The notes below the pieces were generated by a model, which saw only the letters and a list, made by a program, of their open reading frames with translations, had not been told where the DNA came from and ran no database searches. Made by a program: the position numbers and the translations under genes. Source: Sorghum bicolor (Eukaryota; Streptophyta; Magnoliopsida; Poales; Poaceae). Taken from it: DNA of 64,000 nt. Of this stretch, positions 54,314 to 64,000 are shown piece by piece. The stretch covers positions 50,941,129-51,005,128 of the forward strand of contig NC_012878.2 of NCBI RefSeq assembly GCF_000003195.3, in the 5' to 3' direction. Each line of letters starts with the position of its first letter. The first letter of the stretch is position 1.

Positions 54314-56520
54314 TCTGTGGCCCAACCCTGTGATGGCTCATTTTGCCGTTCATCAGAGCTCTGGCCCAAATCGCTCATTTTGCCTGGTCTAATGAGTTGT
54401 TCAGCCGATTGACGAGGGAGTTCAGATAATCAGATGCACAACATTGGGTAGGCCGCTCATAGCCTCTGCACCACCAATGATAAGCTGGTAACACGTCCAA
54501 TCCCCGGTGCTGAAAAGTTAGGCGTCCTAGGGGGTGCTTAGACTCATATTAACGTAAAACATAGAGAAAATAAGACATTAGTATTAGCCATCTTTTGGTT
54601 GTCGGACTTTTATCTCCTGTTTAGTCCTGATCGATTCGAAGTGGTTGCACGGCCGGCAGGCACGCAGTACATACACCAATAAGCTGGTAATAGAAACGTC
54701 GCACCGTGCTGATGTTACGTAGGAACCCCTCTAAAATCCACCACCATCCACGGCCCACATTCCTTCCTTCCTTCCGTGAAAGTAGGCGTAGGTAGCCAGA
54801 CAAAAACGATTCTGTCCAGAATCCGAAACCAGCAGCTTACGCATGGACGACGGGACAGCCTGATTAACAATAATTGAACCATACTAAAGTACTTACAGTA
54901 GTAGTACTTTACCAAAAGGCAAAGCAGAAGCAGGTATCAAATCACTCGCGCAGCGCAACTGCAAGAGAGGCGTCGCCATCGGCGGATCAACCCTCGCCTC
55001 CGACACGACCCCTCGCGCACGCCCCGACCCGAAGGCATCTTCCTCTGGTCGCTGGTGACTGCTCCGTGCTCGGCTGCTCCGCTTGTAGCTTTCGTTGGCT
55101 AGTCCCGTGTCCTGTCTCTCCTCGTCCTCGAGCCATCGCGGTGGTTGCGGCGTCCTTCTCCGGCGCCGGGATAATGTCCTGCCCTCGCGGTCGCGGGGGC
55201 TGCCCGGCGACGAGATCTGGGCGGCCGCGCCGACGGTCGGACGCCGACGGGGCACCAACCTTAGATGCATGGGTTCGTATCGTACAGCTTTGTTTTTCCG
55301 GTTCAAATCCTGGAAGCTGGAATTTCAGTGGAAGGTTGGCCATGGACACGCATGGTGACCAACGGTACCGCTCATCCTTGTTCCCTTTTTGTCGGAGGTG
55401 GCGCTAGCTTTCTCGGATTTTGATTACTACATCGTGGTTGTGGAGCTAATTAAAATCCGACTTTTGTCTTCAGCAGCCATCCCGTGACATGTGTTTGGAA
55501 CTGTATACATCGTGGATCACATCGTCCCAAGTACGCGTCCAAGTTTCGCAATGATATTGTCTGATAAGCAAAAATACGGTTATTCTAGCAAAAATACCTT
55601 GTCCTTGGACATGGTTCTCTGGAGAGGCAACAAATTTTATTTTACACTGAAGTTGCACGTATGGAAGGTGGTTCGGTGCTTGAATCCTACCTACAGTCTT
55701 GTTGTCGCTGCCAACTACTACACTTCATTTATTATTATAAAATAAGTGTCTTTCTCACATATTCTATACTTATCCTAAAATAACTTTTATTTTCACTTCG
55801 TAACACACTTTTCTCTTTTTCTAATACATCTTCATCTCTCTCTTCCCCATTTCCTGTGCACCACATCTTTTTTTTCTGTGCCCAGAGCTAGAATAACATT
55901 TACAGTATATTGGACGAAGTGAGAAATTCCTTGCTCCAAAATGAATGAAAATCTAAATTTGAAACGGGTAAAAAATTTAAATACGGTTCAGTATATAGAA
56001 ATTAATATCAATATTTATATCTCTAGATATGTTTACTGTGAATATATATTTTTTATTAGTTAATATAAACGATACGTACTTCCTCCGTATAGAATTTAGA
56101 TGTCTTTTAGAACAGCGACACAGTCTTCAAAACACAACTTTAACCTCTACTTTAACCTCTTATTTTTATAAAAACATTTAGAAATGAGAATTGTTTGATT
56201 CCTTGACAAACGAGAATTATTAGTATTAGTAACATAAATATTAGTATTTTTCTATGGATATGCTCAAATTTATTATTATTTGATTCCTTGACAAACGAGA
56301 ATTACAAATTTCTAAAGGGTAGAGTGACTATTTTTCTAAATGATGTGCTCAAACCAATATTCATGATACTAGAGACCCAGAATTTTAGTCAAAGTGTTTA
56401 ACGTTTCAAATGGTGAGAGTGACTTATTTTAGAATATATTGGTGAAGAATACAAAACATCTCCTCTAATAAATTTAAAAAGTAGTATTTACTCTCTCTCT
56501 CTCTATTTTAAATACTATAA
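54314..56520. other. Intergenic with a GC-rich island and Stowaway fragment
   Basis: 54940-55400 is a GC-rich island with overlapping frames lacking family resemblance. A Stowaway-type fragment (CTTCCTCCGTATAGAATTTA, then AACAGCGACACAGTCTTC) lies at about 56079-56190. TGATTCCTTGACAAACGAGA occurs twice (56198 and 56281). No gene was recognised. Confidence 0.4.
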
Positions 56521-57240
56521 GGCCAATTTCAATGTAGTTTCGTAGAAAATTTCATGTATATTTAATAGAGTGTCACATCAGCAAACTGTGCTTGGTCGCG
56601 GCCCTCCGACGCCGACCACGAGGGAGTGGCCCGCTGCTGCAAGAGGGGTCGCTGGGCGCGGGGGAGCAGCCTGCCGCCACAGAGCTCGACCGCTAGATCC
56701 GCCGGCCACGAGAGCGCGCATAAGGGGTGACTCTGCTGCAAGGGGCGAGTCCGTCGCAGAGCTCCTCCGTCTTGGCCCTCCGCACAAGGGACGAGTCTGT
56801 CGTGGCCCTTCGACGCCGGGTGCGGGTGAGTAAAGATGAGTATGACTTTTCAAATAGATACCCGTGGTTCTTCTCTAGTGTAACTAAATAAACTAAATAG
56901 TTCATTTAATTGCACTAGAGAAGAACAGCAGTACAAGCACCGTCCCCTTCCCTACGGGCGAGGTCTGCCGGCTGCGGTCCATCTCAGCCCTGACCCTGAG
57001 CTCATCGCGAGCACCTACTGCGAAGTGCGAACAGCCGGTCTCCATGCTCGGCCTCATGCGGGGAAGAGGAGGAAGTGAGGATGAGAGCAGAACGGATAGG
57101 GACTGGTGGGACCTTAAAAAAAAAAGTAAAATAAGCTATGAAATCATACTGTGAAACTTTGCACTATAAAATAGACCTTTTATATATTAGAGTTTCATCT
57201 TTTAGAAACTGAGATGTGAAACTTACTATTGAAATTGGCC
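56521..57240. mobile_element. Tourist-type element with TAA duplication and GC-rich cargo
   Basis: The inverted ends are GGCCAATTTCAATGTAGTTT and CTATTGAAATTGGCC, flanked by TAA at 56518-56520 and 57241-57243. It is 720 bp. The interior contains GC-rich, gene-like segments (56590-56830 and 56930-57110) unlike the AT-rich ends, separated by an inverted repeat GTTCTTCTCTAGTG / CACTAGAGAAGAAC at about 56868-56930. Suggests a PIF/Harbinger-derived element that has captured host sequence. Confidence 0.85.
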
Positions 57241-57243
57241 TAA

Positions 57244-57726
57244 GATATTTTGGTATGTAACAGTAGTATACTTCTGATATGTCTAATAAACGTTTCATTG
57301 CGGTGAGCAGCTGGCTGCCTGGCTCTACCACGGTCGCACGAGCGAGAACGGCGGGCACCCGGGAACATGGAGAATCACTGGCACGCCGTCACTGCCTCAG
57401 TGGTTGTGATCTGCAATCGTAATACTCCTGACAAGAGGACAGGTCAATGCTTTGGTTTCAGAAGTGAGCCTGCCAAGCGCCCAGAGCCCCAGACCCAGCC
57501 ATGACCTGACCTCGGGGGCTGGAGCTCGTCCCGGATCAGCACGAGCACAAGCGGCCAGCACGGGAGTGTGCCGGCCTGCCTGCTTGCGCCTCCTCTTTCT
57601 GAATTCCTCCTTATCCGATCGTTGCCCAGTTTGAACTTATGCCGACATGGCGTGCTGTAGCCCACGTCGTCTACCTGGGGGTAACAGCATGCATGCTCTA
57701 TCGCTATTTGCGCTGAAGTTCGCTTA
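57244..57726. other. Intergenic, no supported gene
   Basis: GC-moderate, with short frames on both strands and no family resemblance. Confidence 0.4.
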
Positions 57727-57968
57727 GGCCTTGTTTGGATGCACCAAAAACTCAAAACTTTACATGATTCTCCATCACATCGAATCTTGCGATACATGCA
57801 TGGAATATTAAATATATATAAAAAATATAACTAATTGTACAGTTTACCTGTAAATCATGAGACGAATCTTTTAAGCTTAGTTGTTCCATGATTGGATAAT
57901 ATTTGTCAAATAAAAACGAAAGTGCTACAGTGCCAAAATCCAAAATTTTTTTGAATCTAAACGAGGCC
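57727..57968. mobile_element. GGCCTTGTTTAGTT-family MITE with TTA duplication
   Basis: Ends GGCCTTGTTTGGATGC and GAATCTAAACGAGGCC, flanked by TTA (57724-57726, 57969-57971). The internal landmarks are typical. Confidence 0.88.
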
Positions 57969-58078
57969 TTAATCTTACCATCTGAACCTACCAGCTACTC
58001 AACATTATTTTTCTCTCATAATAAATCAGCCAACAGTACTTTCTGCTATGACTTATCAGCCAAACGAATTACTAACAG

Positions 58079-58463
58079 TCCTCCGTCACAAAAATCTTGC
58101 ACTTGTAGATGCGATTCAAGTCAAGCTACATAGAATTAGTATAAGTAAAATTATGGTGATTATCATGGTCAATTTTTTTAGGTACAATTGGTTTCTCTCA
58201 TGCTAGATTTACACTCGACTTGTAATAGAATTATGGTGACTAATTATCATGGTCAAACTTTTTAGGTACAATTGGTGTAATTAAATATTTGGTTGAAAAT
58301 ATTCCATCTCACACCCCACTTTTAGTTCAACTTGTACCATGGCTTCCATCTCCCACAGAAAGAACAACATTGCCACAAAAGTATCTGTTAACAGAGTAAT
58401 TGTTGGTCAAAAGCTTGACATAATAATGAAACAAAATGAGTTTTGCATTTTTGATAGAGGGAG
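58079..58463. mobile_element. Stowaway-like element with internal duplication
   Basis: Left end TCCTCCGTCACAAAAATC, right end TTGATAGAGGGAG followed by TA. An internal segment is repeated (ATTATGGTGA, TTATCATGGTCAA, TTTAGGTACAATTGG at about 58152 and 58228), which explains its length of about 385 bp. Confidence 0.55.
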
Positions 58464-59011
58464 TATAGTATGGTTGATACCGAACAATAAACTGCTAAAA
58501 GTACAGTGAAGCGAAATGAACCATACCATATATTATTGTTAGAATGAAATATCAGGCAAGTTGAGAACGTGAGATGTGCATAGCATGTAAGCAATAATTT
58601 GACCACTTGTATATATTTTTTTCGCAGACATACATTTGTATAGTTGGTCACTCCAAACGGCATGTAAGCCAATATGTGATGCATTGTGTTTTTCTTTTTC
58701 TAAAAGGAAATATATTTTTTTAATTTTGTGAGGATGTGTCATGACTCATGGTTCTGCCTTGGTTCACACATCAAATCAGTCAGTTGGATGGCTTGCAGAA
58801 TATTTGTAGTATAGTAGCAAACCAACCGGATTCGTATCGTCAGTTTGTATAATAATATTTATACTAATCCTCCATGCATGATACGGCATCAAATGATTTG
58901 ATTAGCTTCAATATTATTTATTTTTGGCTTCAGGACTAGGAGAGACCTTTCAAACAACAAATAAAAAAAGCACATGCAAGGAGCGCCAGATAGTCTTTAA
59001 AATGTACTTCA
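58464..59011. other. Intergenic, AT-rich, no gene seen
   Basis: No family resemblance in any frame. Confidence 0.45.
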
Positions 59012-59256
59012 GGCCTTGTTTAGTTATAATTTTTTTTTGCAAAATAGATACCGTAATATTTTCGTTTATATTTAAAAATATTATCTAATTATGGACTAAC
59101 TAGAATTAAAAGATTCGTTTCATAAATTAAAAGTAAACTATATAATTAATTCATTAATTTTTTTTATCTATATTTAATGTTCTATGCGTCACAAGATTCG
59201 ATATGACGCAGGATCTTGAAAAAAGTTTGCAAAAATTTTGGGAAGTAAGCAAGGCC
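59012..59256. mobile_element. GGCCTTGTTTAGTT-family MITE with TCA duplication
   Basis: Ends GGCCTTGTTTAGTTA and GAAGTAAGCAAGGCC, flanked by TCA on both sides (59009-59011, 59257-59259). Confidence 0.88.
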
Positions 59257-59815
59257 TCAGTTTATATAAAAAATCTAAATTCATGTTCAAAATGCAAATA
59301 ATATTTTTATTATCTATTACTTCAAACATGGAATTTAAATTCAGAATTTTGATTATTGAAACTTTCAATATTCAAAACCATGAAAGTACTCCCGTAAAGA
59401 AATGGTAATTGGGTTCAGCAGTGTGGCACATGTCACATGACAATAAATTGGTGTAAGTCACATTAAAAACTAAGGTATGTTTGGATCTCATGGTCTAAAG
59501 TTTAATAAGCTAAATTTAAAGATTTTTTTGTGTGGTCTAATAAGGTAATGATCTTTTTGTGAGGTTAATTAAACTTCACATGGCACTTTAAACTGTACAT
59601 TTAAGGCTTTTTAAGAGCTAAAATGAACTAAATTTTAGAGGCTAAACTTTAGATAATGGGATATAAACATAACAATAACCTAAAAAGGATTAGTGGAAGC
59701 CACGCTTCCAAAAATTGGTCCCTTTTAACCCTGCAACCATCACCCTGGCTCTGCTGATGTGCCTTTAACCCCCACCGCAGCCGCACCGCCACCGCCCGCT
59801 GTTGCGGCTGCGCCG

Positions 59816-59822
59816 TATAAAA
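59816..59822 (+). promoter_or_regulatory. TATA box of the NEK kinase gene
   Basis: TATAAAA in a GC-rich setting, about 280 bases before the first ATG of the leader. Transcription start is expected near 59846. Confidence 0.6.
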
Positions 59823-60104
59823 GCTGCCGAGCAAAACTCCGTCGGCCACACCGTTAGCCTACGCCGCACTGCGCAAACCAACAACCAAATCAAATCCGGA
59901 GCCAGTAGGGAGTGGTAGGCGGCGGAGCCGCGAGGAGCCCGCGGCTCGCGAGAGAGCAGAGGCGGCGAGCCGGCGGCATCCACCGAGCAGGAGATCTCGC
60001 CGCGACGTCGTCCAGTCGCCGCTGGCGTCGCTGGTTCCCGCCAGAATCGGAGGAGAAGCTTCGTCGCCGCTGCCGCGGCATCCGGTGATCCTCGCCGCTC
60101 GCCA

Positions 60105-60475
60105 ATGCAGGTGGAGACCGCCGCGGTAAGGCCCCTTGCCTTGCCTCTGTCGGCGCCCTGTTCCGGTTGGTGGGAGCAGCGTGCTGTGTGCAGAGCTGCT
60201 GCGAAATCAGTAGCACTACTGTTTTGGATAACCGATGCACTAGATTCTCGCCGAGTAGTTCATCGATTCCCGTGGTTCAATAACTTTCGTCCTGTGTAAC
60301 ATCACCCCTCCTTTCTAAGAAAAGGCAAATGTTGTGGGTTTGATTGGACGCCACGTGATAGCGCGTGCGCTTTCATCAAAGCAGCTTGCTGCTTGGCTTA
60401 TTAGGTGTCTTTGTGCTTTCTTTTTTGCAGCGCTGGCTTGGGATGTCGCGGTGTTTGAACCTCAGTTGGGCTTGA
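60105..60475 (+). promoter_or_regulatory. Upstream ORF of the NEK gene, spanning the leader intron
   Basis: In the 5' leader an ATG at 60105 opens MQVETAA up to a splice donor (GCG/GTAAGG at 60125/60126). The matching acceptor (TTTTTTGCAG/CGCTGG) lies at 60430/60431. After splicing the frame continues RWLGMSRCLNLSWA and stops at TGA, 60473-60475, giving 22 codons. The main start codon follows 98 bases later. Without splicing the upstream frame would read on within the intron. Such a uORF could lower translation of the kinase. Confidence 0.55.
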
Positions 60476-60573
60476 GCAGGAGAAATGTGACTGGTTCGGG
60501 TATATAGAGATTGACGTACCTGTTGCGAGTTGCTGCTGCTATACTGTGATTATTTTGTCAAGTATTGAGGCTT

Positions 60574-63500
60574 ATGGAGTCACGGATGGATCAGTACGAA
60601 ATCATGGAGCAGATTGGCCGTGGGGCCTTCGGTGCCGCCATCCTAGTCAATCACAAGATTGAAAAGAAGAAGTAAGATACAGCGCTCTTCCATCAGTATG
60701 TAGGCTATATGGCTACCATTCGGGTGACTGTATGATTGCCTTGCAGGTATGTGTTGAAGAAAATCCGGCTTGCAAGGCAGACGGAGCGCTGTCGGAAGTC
60801 TGCCCATCAAGAGGTTGGTGAAATGTGATGCTTTGTTTCTGATTCATCGGTTGTGCCTTGAAGAGTTAGTAAGAGAAAAGCTGAATTGCAGATGGCTCTG
60901 ATTGCTCGGCTGCAGCACCCTTACATTGTTGAATTCAAGGAGGCTTGGGTTGAGAAGGTTTTGTAGTTCAGGAACTTGTTCTTACCTTGTTTCTTCTGTT
61001 TGAACTTATTTAGTTGACAAGGTGAGTTATGCAGGGTTGTTATGTCTGCATTGTCACGGGTTATTGTGAAGGTGGAGACATGTGAGTGTGATTTAGTGCT
61101 TTGGAATTGGAGGTCATCCTTTTAGTTGCAACATAACCACATTGTGTTATACTCACATTGGTCTTATTTTTCAGGGATGAGCTGATGAAGAAATCAAATG
61201 GTACCTACTTTTCTGAGGAGGTATGAGAAGACTTGTCTGTTTTGTTTATCTGATTGAAGGAAGGAAATCATCCACATTTCACTCATAACATCGAATAATC
61301 CTCAGGTATTGCTTAAATGGTTTGCTCAATTGGTGTTGGCTGTAGATTATTTGCACTCGAACTATGTCTTGCACCGTGACCTGAAGGTAAGTGAAACACA
61401 GTAGATGATCATAATTGCCAGTTTTTTATGCAATAAATGGTCATGACTCCTCAAACTTGCAGTGCTCCAACATATTTCTCACCAAAGAACAGGACATACG
61501 CCTTGGTTAGTTTCTCACAACAAATACAGTAATGCAAGTCTCCAATTGACATATTACATATGTTTCTTGTTATGCTTCATCATATCAAGTTATCTTCTTA
61601 TCTGGTCTCCATGCAGGAGACTTTGGCCTAGCAAAGACTTTGAAGGAAGATGATTTAGCTTCATCGGTATGATGTTACTGCATATTTCCTTTCTTTCCTC
61701 TTTGTTCTGTCTAAAAAACTTGTGTAATCCTACTGTTTATAGAAAAAAATTACTGAGTTCGTTAATCACTCACACAATACAACTACAAAGGTTTTCATCA
61801 ACCGTGAATTTATAGGACTCGCTACAATGCAATCAACATAGTCATGCGCCCAGGGGGGCACGCACCTGCAAGGCCTTCCTTTGGTACGTGTTGCATATCA
61901 GCGCTACCAATGTCATGGATTCCGCTACAAGTTGACAAAAATGAAGTGGTGAAAAACCAAATTAACATTAATAGAACCAGTGCAATCAATAATCACAAAC
62001 AATTCCTTTATGCAAGGTCGTGAGTCTAGAGGCATCCTATAGCGACAACGAAAGGTATTCATGGACAGTCCCTCCAATCACGTCGCTCTGCTGTTTGGCT
62101 ACCATCACCAGTGTTCAGCCTTGGATCACGTGAGCCCGCACCTTGCCTCGGGCACGGCCTCGCCCAAGCACAATTTGATATACTTAACAAGGACCTGTGT
62201 ATATGTTCAATTTCAAATAAATTGCCACCAGCAGCACATGTGCACATGAACCAATAGAGAGGAAAATCTAGAAAACTTAGAGAATCAGGGTGTGAATGTT
62301 CTTTGCCTTACTGATTTGCACAAACTAATGGAAAAAGAAATGCAGGGAAGGGGATGACTCACTTGGGAATTATCATCGCCTAACAGCTTCATGAGATGCT
62401 GCTTGAAGGTTTCCAAATACGGATTCAGTTAAAGAAATATATATAAAAAAGAAACAACCAATGTGAACCAAACATCTTGTTAGATCACAAGAAGCAGTCA
62501 CTTGGCGAGGTCCCTCGCCAGCTTCCAGTATATATACATGAGCGAGTCCTGCTCCTTGACCATCTTGTCCTTTGTCTAAACCAGAATAGCAGTGAAATCA
62601 ATTGGCTCATCAGTCAAGCAAGATACCGGCAAAACCAAAAAATTCAGAGCAGCAAGCAGCCAGGTGAAGCGAGGTGGTGAACTTTCATGTTGTTGTCGAG
62701 TTTGATGCAGAAACGCGTGTCGACGTCGTGGAGAGCCAGCTCGAGTTTGGCAGCCCTGTCGTCGAGTACGATAGAAAGGCAATTCCTGTCCGCCAGCCTC
62801 TATCGTAGTCGCACGGCCTCGAGCTCGAGGTGCGAGGCCCGAGCAACCATGGCCATGGCCATGATCTTGTGCGCCACCTCCAGTTGCTTGTACGGGTCCT
62901 AGGTCCGCAATGGCGTAGAGCGGCGCTGAAGGGGTGATGCAAGGGGAGGTGGTGGCGTGGAGGGGGCAATTTGACTCGATCCACCCTGCCTCAACCAGGC
63001 TCGGGGTGCCATCACGCCAGACTAATGGGTGGGGGTGGGGGAGAAACCGGGAGGGGGGCACGACACCAGCACCCTTGGCCGTCATCGCATTGAGGCCTCA
63101 GCGCCCATGCTCGCCCCCTCGTCCAGGCTTCGTAGGGGATCCGGAGGCCTAGCAACTCCAATTTGAGACCATGGGCTGGGTTGGTGGTCGATGGCGGCGC
63201 GAGGTGATCGCGATGGCGGCATTGGCGAGGGAGATGGCGGTGGTGGTCATCACCGTCAGGGGCAATGGTGAATCGAAAGGTAGCCAGGCAGACGATATCG
63301 CTTCGTAATTCATAGTTGTATGTAGATAGATAGATTTACCATGAACCATGTACATATGCTAGTCCATCTCATGGAATGTATGAAGGTATAATTCTTGTTT
63401 TTCATCTGTGCAATAACTGGTGGCACCATGCTTTTTTTAGGTTGTAGGGACACCAAATTACATGTGCCCAGAGCTGCTAGCCGATATTCCCTATGGTTTC

Positions 63501-63674
63501 AAGTCAGACATCTGGTCTCTCGGTATTATGTTTTATCTGGCTCAGTTCTTTCTGTAATGTAATATGTTTACATAACTGATGATTTATTATAATTTTCTAA
63601 CTTAACATGTTTTCATTTGCATAGGATGTTGTATGTATGAGATGGCAGCTCATCGACCTGCCTTCAAGGCATTT
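60574..63674 (+). CDS. NEK-family Ser/Thr protein kinase, N-terminal part (runs off the window)
   Basis: Ten coding exons are visible: 60574-60671, 60747-60813, 60892-60957, 61035-61081, 61175-61220, 61306-61386, 61463-61505, 61617-61666, 63441-63522, 63625-63674. All junctions are GT-AG and in phase, giving 210 residues before the window ends inside the next intron. The kinase domain starts at residue 8: glycine loop IGRGAFGAA (14-22), catalytic lysine in VLKK (Lys37), VLHRDLKCSNIF, LGDFGLA, then [19 protein letters not shown] and [37 protein letters not shown] and [15 protein letters not shown] are typical of plant NIMA-related kinases (NEK1-4 group), which act on microtubule organisation and cell expansion. 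The start could also be Met5 (MDQYE), which aligns with Arabidopsis NEKs. Intron 8 is 1.77 kb and carries an antisense pseudogene fragment. Confidence 0.96.
62350..63085 (-). pseudogene. Antisense fragment of an At4g15545-like coiled-coil gene in the NEK intron
   Basis: The minus strand carries exon-like pieces in gene order. The first (about 62905-62680) reads [20 protein letters not shown], then [12 protein letters not shown], an in-frame TAG, RLADRN and [16 protein letters not shown], ending DNNMK at a GT. The second (about 62575-62490) reads [12 protein letters not shown] and WKLARDLAK. The third (about 62430-62365) reads [18 protein letters not shown] before a GTGAGT donor. This order matches plant coiled-coil proteins annotated as uncharacterized At4g15545 (DPYxQLxxAxKI, ERDSLAxTAKKLxRD, KLExFKxxLMQSL). 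In-frame stops, including TAG in the coiled coil and one just before DPYKQ, plus its position inside another gene's intron, mark it as a dead gene fragment. The flanking transposon, if any, was not delimited. Confidence 0.7.
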
Positions 63675-64000
63675 GTGAGTTTTTGTCTGATATTATTTCT
63701 TATCAGTGTCCCAAAATGTAGTTCTTTTTAGTTGTCATAAGTCAAATTTCTCTAACTTAGACTAAGTTTTTAGAATTAACATCTACAATACCAAATAAAT
63801 CCACTATCAAGACATATTTCATGGTGAATTTAATGAAATTAATTTGATCCACATGTTTTTGCATTTTTTGTTTTGGAATAGAGGGGATACTCAAAACGGT
63901 TACCCATATGTTGATTCCTCTGGTTGATTTGAGTCAGAATTTTTTCCTTTTATGTTACATTACATAGAATAAAGGGAACATGGGTATTCTTTGGCGCTGT

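Noticed and set aside
55295..55315. Possible tRNA (GGTTCAAATCC, a B-box match)
   Set aside because: No A-box at the right distance and no cloverleaf could be formed.
1..64000. CRISPR arrays, operons, prophage or organelle inserts
   Set aside because: No regularly spaced direct repeats, no bacterial-type gene strings and no rRNA/tRNA or plastid gene sequence were seen.

Overview
This is a stretch of plant nuclear DNA, and everything points to a grass, most likely a Sorghum-type panicoid. Protein-coding islands are very GC-rich and often intronless. The spaces between them are AT-rich and packed with small DNA transposons (MITEs), above all a roughly 240 bp family with ends GGCCTTGTTTAGTT / AACTAAACAAGGCC. 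The gene families present (plant U-box E3 ligase, Dof factor, ACD6-type ankyrin/PGG protein, plant LRAT-domain protein, HDA8-type deacetylase, plant NEK kinase) are all nuclear plant families. No bacterial, organellar, CRISPR or operon-like feature is present.

Layout. 1-4.2 kb: intergenic with MITEs. 4.24-5.61 kb (+): intronless U-box/ARM E3 ligase. 5.6-12.4 kb: repeats, including a 2.5 kb solo LTR with a perfect 5 bp target duplication and a roughly 1 kb tandem duplication. 13.07-14.61 kb (+): intronless, disordered, proline-rich protein with a DLNxxP motif near its N-terminus. 14.6-32.7 kb: a large repeat domain holding a solo LTR inside an (ATAGAT)n microsatellite, a 5'-truncated LINE inside a MITE, a foldback element carrying two MITEs, and a Mutator-type element with a 9 bp target duplication. 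It ends in a GC-rich non-coding block upstream of the Dof gene. 32.8-33.8 kb (+): Dof zinc-finger factor. 35.4 kb: a Cassandra-type LTR carrying a 5S rRNA-like segment. 37.9-40.1 kb (-): ankyrin/PGG membrane protein, two exons. 43.2-45.9 kb (-): LRAT-domain protein, three exons. 46.1-47.6 kb: cluster of five MITEs. 48.65-52.18 kb (-): HDA8-like histone deacetylase, three exons. 52.2-59.8 kb: repeats. 59.8 kb to window end (+): NEK protein kinase, truncated by the window edge; its eighth coding intron holds an antisense pseudogene fragment of an At4g15545-like coiled-coil gene.

The genes look like independent transcription units. I see no cluster acting in one pathway. Individually they point to ubiquitin ligation, transcription control, membrane-linked defence or ion responses, lipid or thiol-acyl chemistry, deacetylation and cytoskeletal kinase signalling. 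I found no convincing previously undescribed gene system. The more unusual material is structural: nested transposons whose histories can be read from target duplications, a MITE 85 bp upstream of a start codon, an upstream ORF split by the NEK leader intron, a near-perfect 31 bp hairpin, and one unexplained hydrophobic reading frame downstream of the deacetylase gene. Exon boundaries were worked out by hand from splice signals, reading phase and family alignment from memory. No searches were run.
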